Assembly (NCBI GenBank): GCA_022600935.1
Contig: JAHZJL010000011.1
Span: forward strand, 1-47,131
DNA: 47,131 bases
Direction of reading: 5' to 3'
Origin: Gammaproteobacteria bacterium
Lineage (GTDB): Bacteria > Pseudomonadota > Gammaproteobacteria > Methylococcales > DRLZ01
Of the stretch, positions 27,491 to 36,151 are shown piece after piece. The notes under the pieces are model-generated. The model was not told the origin of the DNA, did no database searches, and worked only from the letters and a program-made list of their open reading frames with translations. Position numbers and translations under genes: made by a program. The first letter of the stretch is position 1. Every line of letters starts with the position of its first letter.

Positions 27491-28237
27491 ATGAATAACC
27501 GCTTGATCCTGTCCGTTATTGTGATTGTTGCGTTAATGCTGCCTGTTTGGGTTTGTGCAGCTGATATGACACGTGAACAGATTGTTGAGTTGTTGGCTGG
27601 TGCCAGTGTCAGTAAACCGCTTGATTTATCCCGCAAAGACCTCTCCGAACTGGATTTATCGAAGCTGGATTTGCGGAACGCGAAACTCTGGGGCGCGAGA
27701 CTCAAAAAAGCTGATTTAAGTTACTCGAATCTGTCTGATACAAATCTGGATCTGACCGTGATGACAGGTATTAAGCTGTCGCATGCAATCATGAAAAATG
27801 TCAGTATCTTCGGAGTTCACATGGGCGGCGCAGATTTATCGTATGCTGACCTGAGTGGCAGTCGAATTATCGCAACTCTGGATAACGCAGATTTAAGCCA
27901 TGCCGATATTCGTGGAGCCAACTGGGGAGTCGATATGAAAAACCAACCCATGGGCCAAATGCGGGTCAGCCTGGTTAATGCCAATTTATCCGGTGCTGAT
28001 TTATCCAACAGCGATATGAACCATGCCATGCTGCGTTTTGCGGATTTAAGCAATGCAATCTTGGTGAATACTAATTTTCATCGGGCAACATTAATCGGAG
28101 CTGATTTTAAGAGCGCAGATTTATCCGGAGCGGATCTTAGTGAGTCAATCATCAAGGAAGCGGAGTTTAGCAATGCCAGGCTAACCGGAATCAAACTGGA
28201 TCAAGTGAAAGGCAAAGATTCTGCACAAGGCTTGTAA
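27491..28237 (+). CDS. Exported pentapeptide-repeat protein
   Basis: A 248-residue protein. The ATG at 27491 has ggag 9 bases upstream and opens directly into a signal peptide (1-23, ending VCAAD); two earlier in-frame starts are less likely. The mature part has many A(D/N)LSxx repeats (ADLSYADLSGS, ADLSHADIRGAN, ANLSGADLSNSD, ADLSGADLSES), which fold as a right-handed quadrilateral beta-helix. Such proteins act mainly as structural or binding modules; the target is unknown. The signal peptide sets it apart from cytoplasmic Qnr/MfpA-type members. Confidence 0.88.
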   Translation: MNNRLILSVIVIVALMLPVWVCAADMTREQIVELLAGASVSKPLDLSRKDLSELDLSKLDLRNAKLWGARLKKADLSYSNLSDTNLDLTVMTGIKLSHAIMKNVSIFGVHMGGADLSYADLSGSRIIATLDNADLSHADIRGANWGVDMKNQPMGQMRVSLVNANLSGADLSNSDMNHAMLRFADLSNAILVNTNFHRATLIGADFKSADLSGADLSESIIKEAEFSNARLTGIKLDQVKGKDSAQGL

Positions 28238-28418
28238 ACACATATGAACAGCTCTCAATAACCGTGCAGGTTCATAGTGCTTTAATCGATGCACTCTATT
28301 GCCAATCTGGTATCTATTCTCGTTTCGCCAATGGTTTAGATCACTGTTTTCTCTAACCATGAGCCTGAGCGATCAGGCATGCTTTCTATACTCAACAAAA
28401 AACTGGAGCTTTGCTTAA

Positions 28419-29267
28419 ATGGACATGACCCCGCAACAGTTTCTGGATTGGAAGACCAAACGGATCACCCTGTTGGGGATGTCCGGAGTGGGGAAAACCA
28501 CATTATCCTCCAAACTGCCGGCTGATCAGTGGTTCCATTATTCCGGTGATTACCGGATAGGTACCAAGTATATGGAAGAGCATATTCTGGATAACATAAA
28601 AAAACAGGCCATGGATGTGCCGTTTTTAAGAGACTTGTTACTCACGGATTCAATTTATATCTGCAGTAATGTTACAGTCAACAACCTGGCGCCGATTGCA
28701 ACATTTCTTGGTAAAATCGGCAATTCTGATCTGGGTGGCCTGTCGCTGGACGAGTTTAAACGTCGCCAGAAACTGCATCGCGAAGCTGAGATGAAGGCTA
28801 TGCGTGATGTGCCTTCGTTCATCCACAAAGCCAGGGACATTTATGGTTATCAGCATTTTGTCAATGATGCTGGCGGGAGTATTTGCGAGCTTGACGACGA
28901 AGCAACCATCAAAGCGTTAGCTGAACATACCTTGATTGTTTATATCAAGGCATCACCAAAACAGGAATCGATGCTGATCGAGCGGGCCCGCAAAGACCCG
29001 AAACCTCTGTATTATCGAGAACAGTTTCTGGATGAACATCTGGCTTTATTTATGAAAGATCATGGGTTTAACCATGTTGATCAGATTCCCCCGGATGAAT
29101 TTGTCAGCTGGGTGTTTCCTTATCTGTTTCATGCGCGCATACCACGCTATCAGGACATTGTTGATCAATATGGGTATACCATTGAATCGGATACAATTTT
29201 AAACATTGCTAACGAGTCCGATTTGTTGGCATTGATCGCCGATGCAATTGCTGATAAGACGGTGTAA
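28419..29267 (+). CDS. P-loop ATPase/kinase-like protein upstream of metA-like gene
   Basis: A 282-residue cytoplasmic protein with a Walker A motif near the N-terminus (LLGMSGVGKTTLS, ~18-30). HYSGDYRIGTKYM follows and resembles a nucleotide- or small-molecule-kinase lid region. There is no clear ABC or AAA signature. Length and motif position suggest a P-loop kinase, substrate unknown. It lies 58 bases upstream of the MetA-like gene and may share its transcript, so a link to methionine or sulfur metabolism is possible but unproven. Confidence 0.6.
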   Translation: MDMTPQQFLDWKTKRITLLGMSGVGKTTLSSKLPADQWFHYSGDYRIGTKYMEEHILDNIKKQAMDVPFLRDLLLTDSIYICSNVTVNNLAPIATFLGKIGNSDLGGLSLDEFKRRQKLHREAEMKAMRDVPSFIHKARDIYGYQHFVNDAGGSICELDDEATIKALAEHTLIVYIKASPKQESMLIERARKDPKPLYYREQFLDEHLALFMKDHGFNHVDQIPPDEFVSWVFPYLFHARIPRYQDIVDQYGYTIESDTILNIANESDLLALIADAIADKTV

Positions 29268-29325
29268 ATACCCGTTCATTATTAAATCGTTTTTCGCTAT
29301 TTAAAAACCATACAAGAACAACACC

Positions 29326-30393
29326 ATGCCTCTGGTTGCCCATACACAGTTACCAACATTTCAACGCCTGCAACAGGAAGGACACCGTATCCTCAACAAG
29401 GATTATGCCTTGCATCAGGATATCCGGGAGTTGCATATCGGAATTTTGAATATGATGCCGGATGCAGCGCTGGAAGCGACCGAACGACAGTTTCTGCGTC
29501 TGGTTGGTGGATGCAACCAGATTGCCCAGTTTCATATTCACCTGTTTACTATTGACGGTATCCACCGTGGCCCGGATGCACAAACCCATATTGACCAATT
29601 TTATGAATCGTTTGAATCCATAAAACAACAAGGTTTGGATGGATTGATCGTCAGCGGTGCCAATGTTACCCATGCACACTTGCAGAATGAGGTGTTTTGG
29701 CAACCGTTATCGGAAGTATTTGAATGGGCAAAGGTCAATGTGACATCAATTTTATGTTCGTGCCTGGCGACACATGCATTGATTCAATATTGTCACAAGA
29801 TAGTTCGGACCCACCATGACATCAAGCGTTGGGGTGTATTTACACATTATGTGGTGGATCGTAGCCACCCATTGGTTGCTCATATCAATACACGATTCGA
29901 TGTCGTGCATTCACGATTCAACAGCGTGTTCCGGAAAGATCTTGAACAGGCAGGCTTGAAAGTGCTGGTCGAAAGCCCGGATGTTGGTGTGCATCTGGCT
30001 GTCAGCAAGGATGGATTCAGGATGGTTTTTTTTCAGGGGCACCCGGAATATGATGCCATCAGTTTGATGAAAGAATACAAGCGAGAGCTGGTCGCATGGT
30101 TTACAGATCAACGGGACGATCTACCTCCGTATCCAGCCAACTATTTTTCTCCTCAGGTCATCACTGTGTTGGAGGATTATGTCAGTCGCTTGGAGCAGGC
30201 CAGAGCACAACATGCCGAAATGCCGGAATTTCCTGAGTCAGCCATTCTTCCTCATCTTGACAACACCTGGAGAGATACAGCTAAAGCTGTCTTTAATAAC
30301 TGGTTGGGACAGATTTATCAAATCACCGACCTTGACCGACTCATTCCTTTCAAAGAAGGCATTGATCCTGACGATCCGCTGGGACTGACTTGA
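29326..30393 (+). CDS. metA: MetA-family homoserine O-acyltransferase
   Basis: A 355-residue enzyme of the MetA (not MetX) fold, catalysing acylation of homoserine in methionine synthesis. Conserved blocks: LNMMPDAALEATERQFLR (41-58), the nucleophile Cys146 in CSCLATHAL, and His239/Glu241 in QGHPEYD. Compared with E. coli MetA by eye, several surroundings differ: CSCLA replaces VCWAV, and the residue matching the acyl-specificity position (Gly or Glu) appears to be Thr in SGANVTH. The acyl donor (succinyl- or acetyl-CoA) is therefore not predictable. It is convergent with the ICMT-like gene. Confidence 0.85.
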   Translation: MPLVAHTQLPTFQRLQQEGHRILNKDYALHQDIRELHIGILNMMPDAALEATERQFLRLVGGCNQIAQFHIHLFTIDGIHRGPDAQTHIDQFYESFESIKQQGLDGLIVSGANVTHAHLQNEVFWQPLSEVFEWAKVNVTSILCSCLATHALIQYCHKIVRTHHDIKRWGVFTHYVVDRSHPLVAHINTRFDVVHSRFNSVFRKDLEQAGLKVLVESPDVGVHLAVSKDGFRMVFFQGHPEYDAISLMKEYKRELVAWFTDQRDDLPPYPANYFSPQVITVLEDYVSRLEQARAQHAEMPEFPESAILPHLDNTWRDTAKAVFNNWLGQIYQITDLDRLIPFKEGIDPDDPLGLT

Positions 30394-30478
30394 TGACTCG
30401 CTCAAGAATTGAACGCTCGACAGTAATTTATCAGCAATGCACGTGAGCTTAATTTGGTTTGCCATCATTGCTGTGGAG

Positions 30479-30952
30479 CTAAAACTTCAATGAATTCGGT
30501 AACCATCGCGGCACATTTTTGCTATAAGCCAGCCATTGATCCCCGAATTGCCTGGTCAGGGCAGGCTCTTCACCGAAAATCACTCTTAGATAAAAAGCTG
30601 AGCCAAGAATCAATCCATACACAGCAAGCAGAATTGAAAAAAACAACACAATCCATCCGCTGATAATCAGAATCACACTTACATACATCGGGTTACGACT
30701 ATATTGATAAAGACCGGTAACCACCAGTTTTTTAGGTGGGTCCCAGGGGGCTAATGTGCCGTGTCCTGAAACCAAAAAATCATGTACACACCAGAGTAGC
30801 ACTAGCACGCCTGGCACAATTAAACACAGACCTGCAGTTAGATTGCTGACAGCAATGTTCTGATACTGAACAATCAGAGCCGGAATTACCCCGGCAAACA
30901 TACCCGGGAGAGCAATAAACGCTAATACTGCCTTAAAGAGACTGAAAGTCAT
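30479..30952 (-). CDS. ICMT/PEMT-like membrane methyltransferase
   Basis: A 157-residue integral membrane protein. The ATG at 30952 starts right at the first helix (MTFSLFKAVLAF); a longer frame from a TTG at 31093 has no such features. Four to five helices are visible. The conserved C-terminal block VVTGLYQYSRNPMYVSVIL...GSAFYLRVIFGEEPALTRQFG matches isoprenylcysteine carboxyl methyltransferase-like/phospholipid methyltransferase proteins that bind AdoMet. The bacterial substrate is unknown (lipid or prenyl-type). It is monocistronic. Confidence 0.85.
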   Translation of the reverse strand: MTFSLFKAVLAFIALPGMFAGVIPALIVQYQNIAVSNLTAGLCLIVPGVLVLLWCVHDFLVSGHGTLAPWDPPKKLVVTGLYQYSRNPMYVSVILIISGWIVLFFSILLAVYGLILGSAFYLRVIFGEEPALTRQFGDQWLAYSKNVPRWLPNSLKF

Positions 30953-31283
30953 TTTAATCTTGAAGCTGAGGGAAACATTAATGCTCTTGTTGTTGATTGA
31001 AATACTATAGTACTTTAGAGTCAGTGAGTTACACAATCTGCATTTAAGATCCAGACACTGTAAGCCAGAGATTTCATGAATATTATTTGTCAATATGATG
31101 AAATCAATCCAGTTAACACAGTAAGTGCTGTACTGTTAATCAGCATAACGAGGTTGCCAGCTATGAAAGAACCTGGGTAATTTCACGCTATAATAAAAAT
31201 TTAATCTGCAAAAATAGTGATTTACACGTCATTAACTATCAAATATTTTTTTGTCAAATAAACGCTTGGAGTTCTGACCACAC

Positions 31284-32978
31284 ATGACAATAACAATTTT
31301 GGAGCATGACTCTGGCGTACTGGAGGACCAGGAATTCCGAGAGCAATGGAAAACCATTTATCAGCATTGTGAATGGGCTACACCTTTACAATCTCCAGAG
31401 TTTGTCACAACCTGGTTCCATCATTACAGGTCCAGATATCAACCTGTCGTTGTCAAACAAGATGACACAAATGGTGATTTAACCGGTTTATTGATTCTGG
31501 CTCTGGAAACAGAGATAGGGACACTGGTTGTCGCTGGCGCACATCAAGCAGAATATCAGTGTTGGCTCAGTTTGCCCGACCATGACGATGATTTTCTTAT
31601 TAATGCTTTAATGACTCTGGAACAGGCGCAATTCAGAATTGATACCTTGAAATTCAAGTATCTGCCTGTAAATATACCATTCAATTCAGTGTCGGATTCC
31701 AGGCAGTTTAAAGAACGCATCGACTTGATCGAGCATTCAAGACCGCTTATGGCAATTAACGGTGCTGACATAGAAAAATCGTTCAAAAAGAAAAGTAATA
31801 AAAGCCGTTTTAACCGGCTAAAAAAACTAGGTGTTTATGAATTCAAACGAATTCAGGATGTTGAGTCATTTTTAGAACAATTTGACCAGATTATTGATTC
31901 TTATGATTTAAGACAGGGTGCAATTAATAATTCGTTCCCGTTTCAGGAAGACAAAAGCAAAAAACAGTTTCATCTTGACTGGTTCAGAAGTCATCCAGAA
32001 TTATTGCATATTACAGTTACATTATTGGATGATAATTTGGTTGCAGCGCATATCGGCGTCATTAGTCAGGATGCCATTCATCTGGCTATTCTAGCCTATT
32101 CTCCTTTTTTTGCAGCACATTCGCCTGGTAAATTACATCTGATGCAGCTTTCCAGACTATTGAATGAAGAAGGTTTTCGATATCTGGATCTGACACCTGG
32201 AGGAGATCCATGGAAAGAGCGATTTGCCACTGAACATGACAAAGTTTATGAACTCGTTATTCATGCATCAAAAGCTACAAGACAAATCAAGTTAATCAGG
32301 GACAGCTTGGTAAATATCGCAAAAACGCAGTTAGGTCACCTCGGAGTTTCTCCGCAGATGTTACGCAAGGTGTTTGGAAATATAAAAAAAATCAACTTAA
32401 AACGCATTGTTAGTGTTGCTGGTCAACTGATTCCAGGTACCGTTGAAATGCGCATTTATCGATTCGACTCTGCTTCAATCCCTGACAATGGTGAGATATT
32501 GAATAGAATGCGAAAGAACAGCATCAGCGATATCTTACAATTTGACGTTGTTGAATCCTGGCAGGATAAACAGGAATTTACTCTATCCGCGTTGAACCGT
32601 TTAGAGCAGGGGGAAAGTTGTTACACATTGACAAATGACGGCAAGTTACAACATTTCGGCTGGATGATTCCTGAGCAGAAAACAGCATTGATTACTGAAG
32701 TTCAACAATCGTATCAATATCCATCCAGGAGTACGGTATTGTATGACTTTTACACTGACCCTGAAGCCAGAGGAAAGGGAATGTACCAGGACAATCTCAG
32801 ACAAATGCTGAACGACTCTGTAATCAGAGATTCTGCGGATTATGTTTACATTTCAGTGAAAGCAGACAATGTTGCGTCACGTCACGTCATCGAAAAAACA
32901 GGGTTTGAATATCAGGAATCACTGTTTCATAGTCGTTTTCTCTGGATAAACAAGCAGTGGCAGGCAATTAACAATTAA
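31284..32978 (+). CDS. Two-domain GNAT acetyltransferase (CelD/BcsL-type + GNAT)
   Basis: A 564-residue cytoplasmic protein. Residues ~1-330 match the CelD/BcsL-type GNAT_6 fold, used for acylation of polysaccharide precursors (KSNKSRFNRLKKLG, then YLDLTPGGDPWKERFA near 310). Residues ~400-560 form a second GNAT domain: the acetyl-CoA loop is in DPEARGKGMYQ and the ending VKADNVASRHVIEKTGFEY is typical. The gene sits 24 bases before a polysaccharide deacetylase. I infer that the pair edits acyl groups on a surface sugar. No exporter or glycosyltransferase is adjacent. Confidence 0.8.
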   Translation: MTITILEHDSGVLEDQEFREQWKTIYQHCEWATPLQSPEFVTTWFHHYRSRYQPVVVKQDDTNGDLTGLLILALETEIGTLVVAGAHQAEYQCWLSLPDHDDDFLINALMTLEQAQFRIDTLKFKYLPVNIPFNSVSDSRQFKERIDLIEHSRPLMAINGADIEKSFKKKSNKSRFNRLKKLGVYEFKRIQDVESFLEQFDQIIDSYDLRQGAINNSFPFQEDKSKKQFHLDWFRSHPELLHITVTLLDDNLVAAHIGVISQDAIHLAILAYSPFFAAHSPGKLHLMQLSRLLNEEGFRYLDLTPGGDPWKERFATEHDKVYELVIHASKATRQIKLIRDSLVNIAKTQLGHLGVSPQMLRKVFGNIKKINLKRIVSVAGQLIPGTVEMRIYRFDSASIPDNGEILNRMRKNSISDILQFDVVESWQDKQEFTLSALNRLEQGESCYTLTNDGKLQHFGWMIPEQKTALITEVQQSYQYPSRSTVLYDFYTDPEARGKGMYQDNLRQMLNDSVIRDSADYVYISVKADNVASRHVIEKTGFEYQESLFHSRFLWINKQWQAINN

Positions 32979-33002
32979 TCAGTTTAAAAATAATCAGATC
33001 TT

Positions 33003-34031
33003 GTGAAAAAAATTATACTGAACATTTGCTGGACTCTGGGGTTGTTCAAGATCTCCAGGTTATTTATGAAAAACAAACTCTTGATATTGTGTTATCACGG
33101 ATTTGAAACTGTTGATGAGAGTGATTTCCGCCCAAAACTGTTTATTAAACCGTCAACCTTTGAACAACGGCTGGAGTTAATTTCACAATATGGCTACAAC
33201 GTATTGCCTCTAGAAGATGCATTGAACCGACTGGCTACCGGCCAGTTACCTGATAATGCGCTTGCAATTACTATCGATGACGGATTTTACAGTGTTTTGA
33301 ATATCGCAGCGGAATTGCTCAACCGATATGAATATCCATCAACCCTGTATTTGACGACGTATTATGTTGAGAATAATGCACCAATATTCAGACTGGTTGT
33401 ACAATACATGTTCTGGAAAACCGCCAAACACCAAATCAACCTGAACGGTTGTATCTGGAGCGAACACGGTGTTGTTTCTATAGAAGACCAAGCCGTGCGA
33501 GAAGCGTTGATGAATGAATGTTTTAACTATGGTGAAATAAAATGTACAGAGCAACAAAGAGTTGAAATCTGTATACAGCTGGGTGAAATTCTGGATGTCG
33601 ATTATCAGGCAGTATGTAATGATCGAATGTTATCCCTGTTGACAATAGAAGAAGCAAAACAATTATCAAAACAAAACTGTACTATTCAGTTACACACTCA
33701 TCGACATCGCTTTCCGCTGGACAGTGAATCAGCAGCCAGAAAGGAAATTGCTGATAACAGGCGGGTATTGGAAAAAATTGTCGATTATCCCGTGCAACAT
33801 TTCTGTTATCCGAGTGGAGTCTGGGATAAAAACCAGTGGCCTTGGCTGGAAAAAGAACAAGTAAAAAGCGCAACGACATGTCTGTCTGGCCTCAATAAAT
33901 CCTTTGATGAGCCCTATGGTTTGACACGCTTTCTTGACGGAGAGAATATCAGCGAAATTGAATTTAAAGCGGAGTTATTCGGGTTTTCGGAACTGCTTAG
34001 AACCGCCAGAACAGTGATTACACGATCATGA
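33003..34031 (+). CDS. Polysaccharide deacetylase family protein (NodB fold)
   Basis: A 342-residue NodB-domain protein read from GTG at 33003; the next Met (33066) would lose the family N-terminus but cannot be ruled out. Motifs: LCYHGF, TIDDGF (catalytic and metal Asp, about residue 90) and the metal pair HTHRH (about residue 233), then CYPSGVWD. An insertion of ~90 residues lies between the first two motif groups. There is no classic signal peptide, so it probably acts on lipid-linked sugars inside, as in exopolysaccharide clusters. It follows the GNAT gene by 24 bases and ends before a strong terminator. Confidence 0.88.
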   Translation: MKKIILNICWTLGLFKISRLFMKNKLLILCYHGFETVDESDFRPKLFIKPSTFEQRLELISQYGYNVLPLEDALNRLATGQLPDNALAITIDDGFYSVLNIAAELLNRYEYPSTLYLTTYYVENNAPIFRLVVQYMFWKTAKHQINLNGCIWSEHGVVSIEDQAVREALMNECFNYGEIKCTEQQRVEICIQLGEILDVDYQAVCNDRMLSLLTIEEAKQLSKQNCTIQLHTHRHRFPLDSESAARKEIADNRRVLEKIVDYPVQHFCYPSGVWDKNQWPWLEKEQVKSATTCLSGLNKSFDEPYGLTRFLDGENISEIEFKAELFGFSELLRTARTVITRS

Positions 34032-34070
34032 CTATCAGGTTTATTGTGACATTGCCATTTTGAGAAACCA

Positions 34071-34116
34071 AAAAAAGCTGAATGATTCTCGTGAAGACGG
34101 ATCATTCAGCTTTTTT
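34071..34116. terminator. Bidirectional terminator
   Basis: A perfect 16-bp stem, aaaaaagctgaatgat (34071-34086) with atcattcagctttttt (34101-34116), has a 14-base loop. A-run and T-run ends suit both directions, ending the deacetylase transcript (plus) and the zinc-finger/sigma transcript (minus). Confidence 0.9.
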
Positions 34117-34140
34117 AAAGAGTTAATTTAATTGAAGCAA

Positions 34141-34425
34141 TCAGCTCGCTGTTGCCCGATATTGGTCGATGTTGACCACATCGATCAGGTCTTTTTCTTC
34201 AAGCAGCATTGATGTTGTTTCCACCCATAAGCGATAGCAACTGTTACAGTGATTCAGATGACGTAACATTGTTACACGTTGTTTATGATCCAGAGAATTG
34301 TCAATCAGTTCAGCCATTTTTTCATCGCTGGGACAAGGGCCTGGATGACTGTTTTGTTTGGCGGCTGCCAGGCCTATCAGTGCAATCAATCGCTCAGTAT
34401 CTGGGTTATGTGCGGCATTGTTCAT
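34141..34425 (-). CDS. Small zinc-finger protein, putative anti-sigma factor
   Basis: A 94-residue cytoplasmic protein. CPSDEKMAELIDNSL begins a conserved half, and HLNHCNSCY gives an H-x3-C-x2-C pattern like the ZAS motif of zinc anti-sigma factors, with an earlier Cys at 31. There is no membrane helix. It starts 16 bases after the sigma-like gene, with a strong aaggag ribosome site. Sigma followed by a ZAS protein suggests a regulator pair. The sigma partner has an unusual size, so the assignment is moderate. Confidence 0.6.
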   Translation of the reverse strand: MNNAAHNPDTERLIALIGLAAAKQNSHPGPCPSDEKMAELIDNSLDHKQRVTMLRHLNHCNSCYRLWVETTSMLLEEKDLIDVVNIDQYRATAS

Positions 34426-34441
34426 TACAAACTCCTTAGGG

Positions 34442-35299
34442 TCAGGCTATATCATCGAGTACACCCAATTGTGTACATGCATTTGTCAAGTGCCTGATTA
34501 GCTTATTGATGCGTTTATAGATATCACCTTTCAGATTCAGGGCCTTAGTGATCGCTGCAATTGACATCCCATCACAGTATCTCATTTTCAGAATCAACTT
34601 GTCTTCCTCTGACATGCTTAATTCAATATTCAGTAAGGACAGTAAACGCTGGATTTCCTGATTGTCAGTTTGAGCGTCCTGGTCATTACTCAAATATTCA
34701 ATCACTGCTTCCAGCAATGTTTTCTCACTAATTTTTGCAGCCTGTTCAGGTGTCTCAATCACAGTATCTTCAACAGCATCAATCGGTACTTGCGACTCTA
34801 TAGGACGTGCAGGTCGATTATTTTTTGCCAAAACAGTTGCTACCATATCTTCAAAATACCATTTTTCACGTCCTCTAAACGTTACCGAGAGTATTTCGAC
34901 AGCTTCATGGCGGGAATAATTCTGAAACACAATCAGCTGATAAGCCTTGGTCCAGGCACTATCCTCTTTTCGGTTAATCCATGTTGGAGTGCGGTGATGG
35001 CCATAGACAGAACGTGCATAGTCAGTCATTAAACGAGCAGTCAAAACAGCAAGAAAGGTATGAAAAGCACCTTGACCTTCCCAGGCTCTGACTCGTTTCC
35101 ATTGATCTTTTTCCAGTTTTTCCAGAACAAACATTAAAGCGCCTTGCGCCATACTGTCATCATTGGGGAAACGCCGTTCAGCCAGTCTGCCCAGAAACTG
35201 CCACTGATCAAAGACAAGTTTCTTAGCATCTTCGACACTCAAAGGCAAATTAAAACTGGCTTTGATTTCTTGTTGAATTTGAATGGGTTCGATTGCCAT
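34442..35299 (-). CDS. Sigma-70-like factor, long ECF-type variant
   Basis: A 285-residue protein, longer than a usual ECF factor (about 170-200). The ATG at 35299 is preferred to a TTG at 35311. Residues ~30-100 resemble sigma region 2 (GALMFVLEKLEK...WEGQGAFHTFLAVLTARLMTDYAR). Residues ~235-275 form a region-4 helix-turn-helix (MSEEDKLILKMRYCDGMSIAAITKALNL). The middle (~105-225) is a divergent acidic insert. It stands upstream of the zinc-finger gene and divergent from a small exported protein at 35697, which may be its target. Confidence 0.65.
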   Translation of the reverse strand: MAIEPIQIQQEIKASFNLPLSVEDAKKLVFDQWQFLGRLAERRFPNDDSMAQGALMFVLEKLEKDQWKRVRAWEGQGAFHTFLAVLTARLMTDYARSVYGHHRTPTWINRKEDSAWTKAYQLIVFQNYSRHEAVEILSVTFRGREKWYFEDMVATVLAKNNRPARPIESQVPIDAVEDTVIETPEQAAKISEKTLLEAVIEYLSNDQDAQTDNQEIQRLLSLLNIELSMSEEDKLILKMRYCDGMSIAAITKALNLKGDIYKRINKLIRHLTNACTQLGVLDDIA

Positions 35300-35696
35300 G
35301 AGGCTTACCAAAATAATCGTTATTAGTGGTTGAAATTTGACTTTAGTTTAAGTGTAGACCAGAAGTTAAATGATTAAAGACAATCAATTTTTTGAGTGGA
35401 GGTCAGGTCTTGATAGTGCCAACGACTTCCCAAAAATCACATCAAAGCGGAGTTGTATGCATCTGTTCAAGATCTTGATCAATGAATGGAATGCAAGGCA
35501 AAAGTGGGCGAACAAGCGCAGCATACTGGAGTCTATGAGCATTTTGAGTTCACTTCTAACGCTGAAAACGGCATTCAGCGAGATCCTGAACAGGTTCTAA
35601 AACAAGAATAACCGCCATGTACGTCATTATTTTAAAGGTGTAGTGCTGAGCCAACTCGTCAATTCAACAAGTTTAATTTTTTAAAATCAATAAGAT
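35300..35696. other. Divergent intergenic region of the second sigma module
   Basis: About 400 bases. A 76-codon rightward frame exists here, but its composition looks like non-coding DNA and it lacks a clear ribosome site. The region should hold the promoters of the sigma/zinc-finger operon (left) and the exported protein (right). No matching pair of ECF-type promoter boxes was identified by eye. Confidence 0.45.
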
Positions 35697-36014
35697 ATGA
35701 AGAAAACAGGTCTAATGTTGAGCGCATTGTTATTCATGACCCCGTATAGTTACGGGGACGGTAGTCTGGATCTGGATGATGGTATTGAGTTCGATGAATT
35801 AATCGATGATTCAATTCCGCTGGATATCAACCGATCATTTATTAAAGTAAGCAGTATTGCGTTTTCCGGTGTCAGCAATAAAAACTCAGATAACTCCAGT
35901 CAGTCGATTACTGACTCGGGAGCAGGGAATATCAATGTCGGTCCGGGCGTCGATCTACGTGGTGCAACCATTATCAACTTATCAGAAAATAAAGGAGTGG
36001 TTGTTTCGCAATAA
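35697..36014 (+). CDS. Small exported acidic protein of unknown family
   Basis: A 105-residue protein with a clear signal peptide (1-20, MKKTGLMLSALLFMTPYSYG). The mature part starts with a very acidic segment (DGSLDLDDGIEFDELIDDS). A Ser/Asn-rich stretch and the end GAGNINVGPGVDLRGATIIN follow, then a few more polar residues. The end is glycine/asparagine-rich and beta-prone, and could suit a surface or assembly subunit, but I recognise no family. It is divergent from the sigma/zinc-finger pair. Confidence 0.6.
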   Translation: MKKTGLMLSALLFMTPYSYGDGSLDLDDGIEFDELIDDSIPLDINRSFIKVSSIAFSGVSNKNSDNSSQSITDSGAGNINVGPGVDLRGATIINLSENKGVVVSQ

Positions 36015-36151
36015 AGATTAAGAACTAGAGAATCCTTTATAGATGGAGCTGTTTTTTCAGTGTTGTCTTTTATGCAATCAATGAATTGCTGAATGATATA
36101 TTGACAACTCTTGATGATCCAGTGCTTTATCTGGTGTGATCGTGACAACAA

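Noticed and set aside
35370-35600. 76-codon rightward frame between the sigma gene and the exported protein
   Set aside because: No clear ribosome site, no domain or signal features, and composition like the surrounding non-coding DNA.
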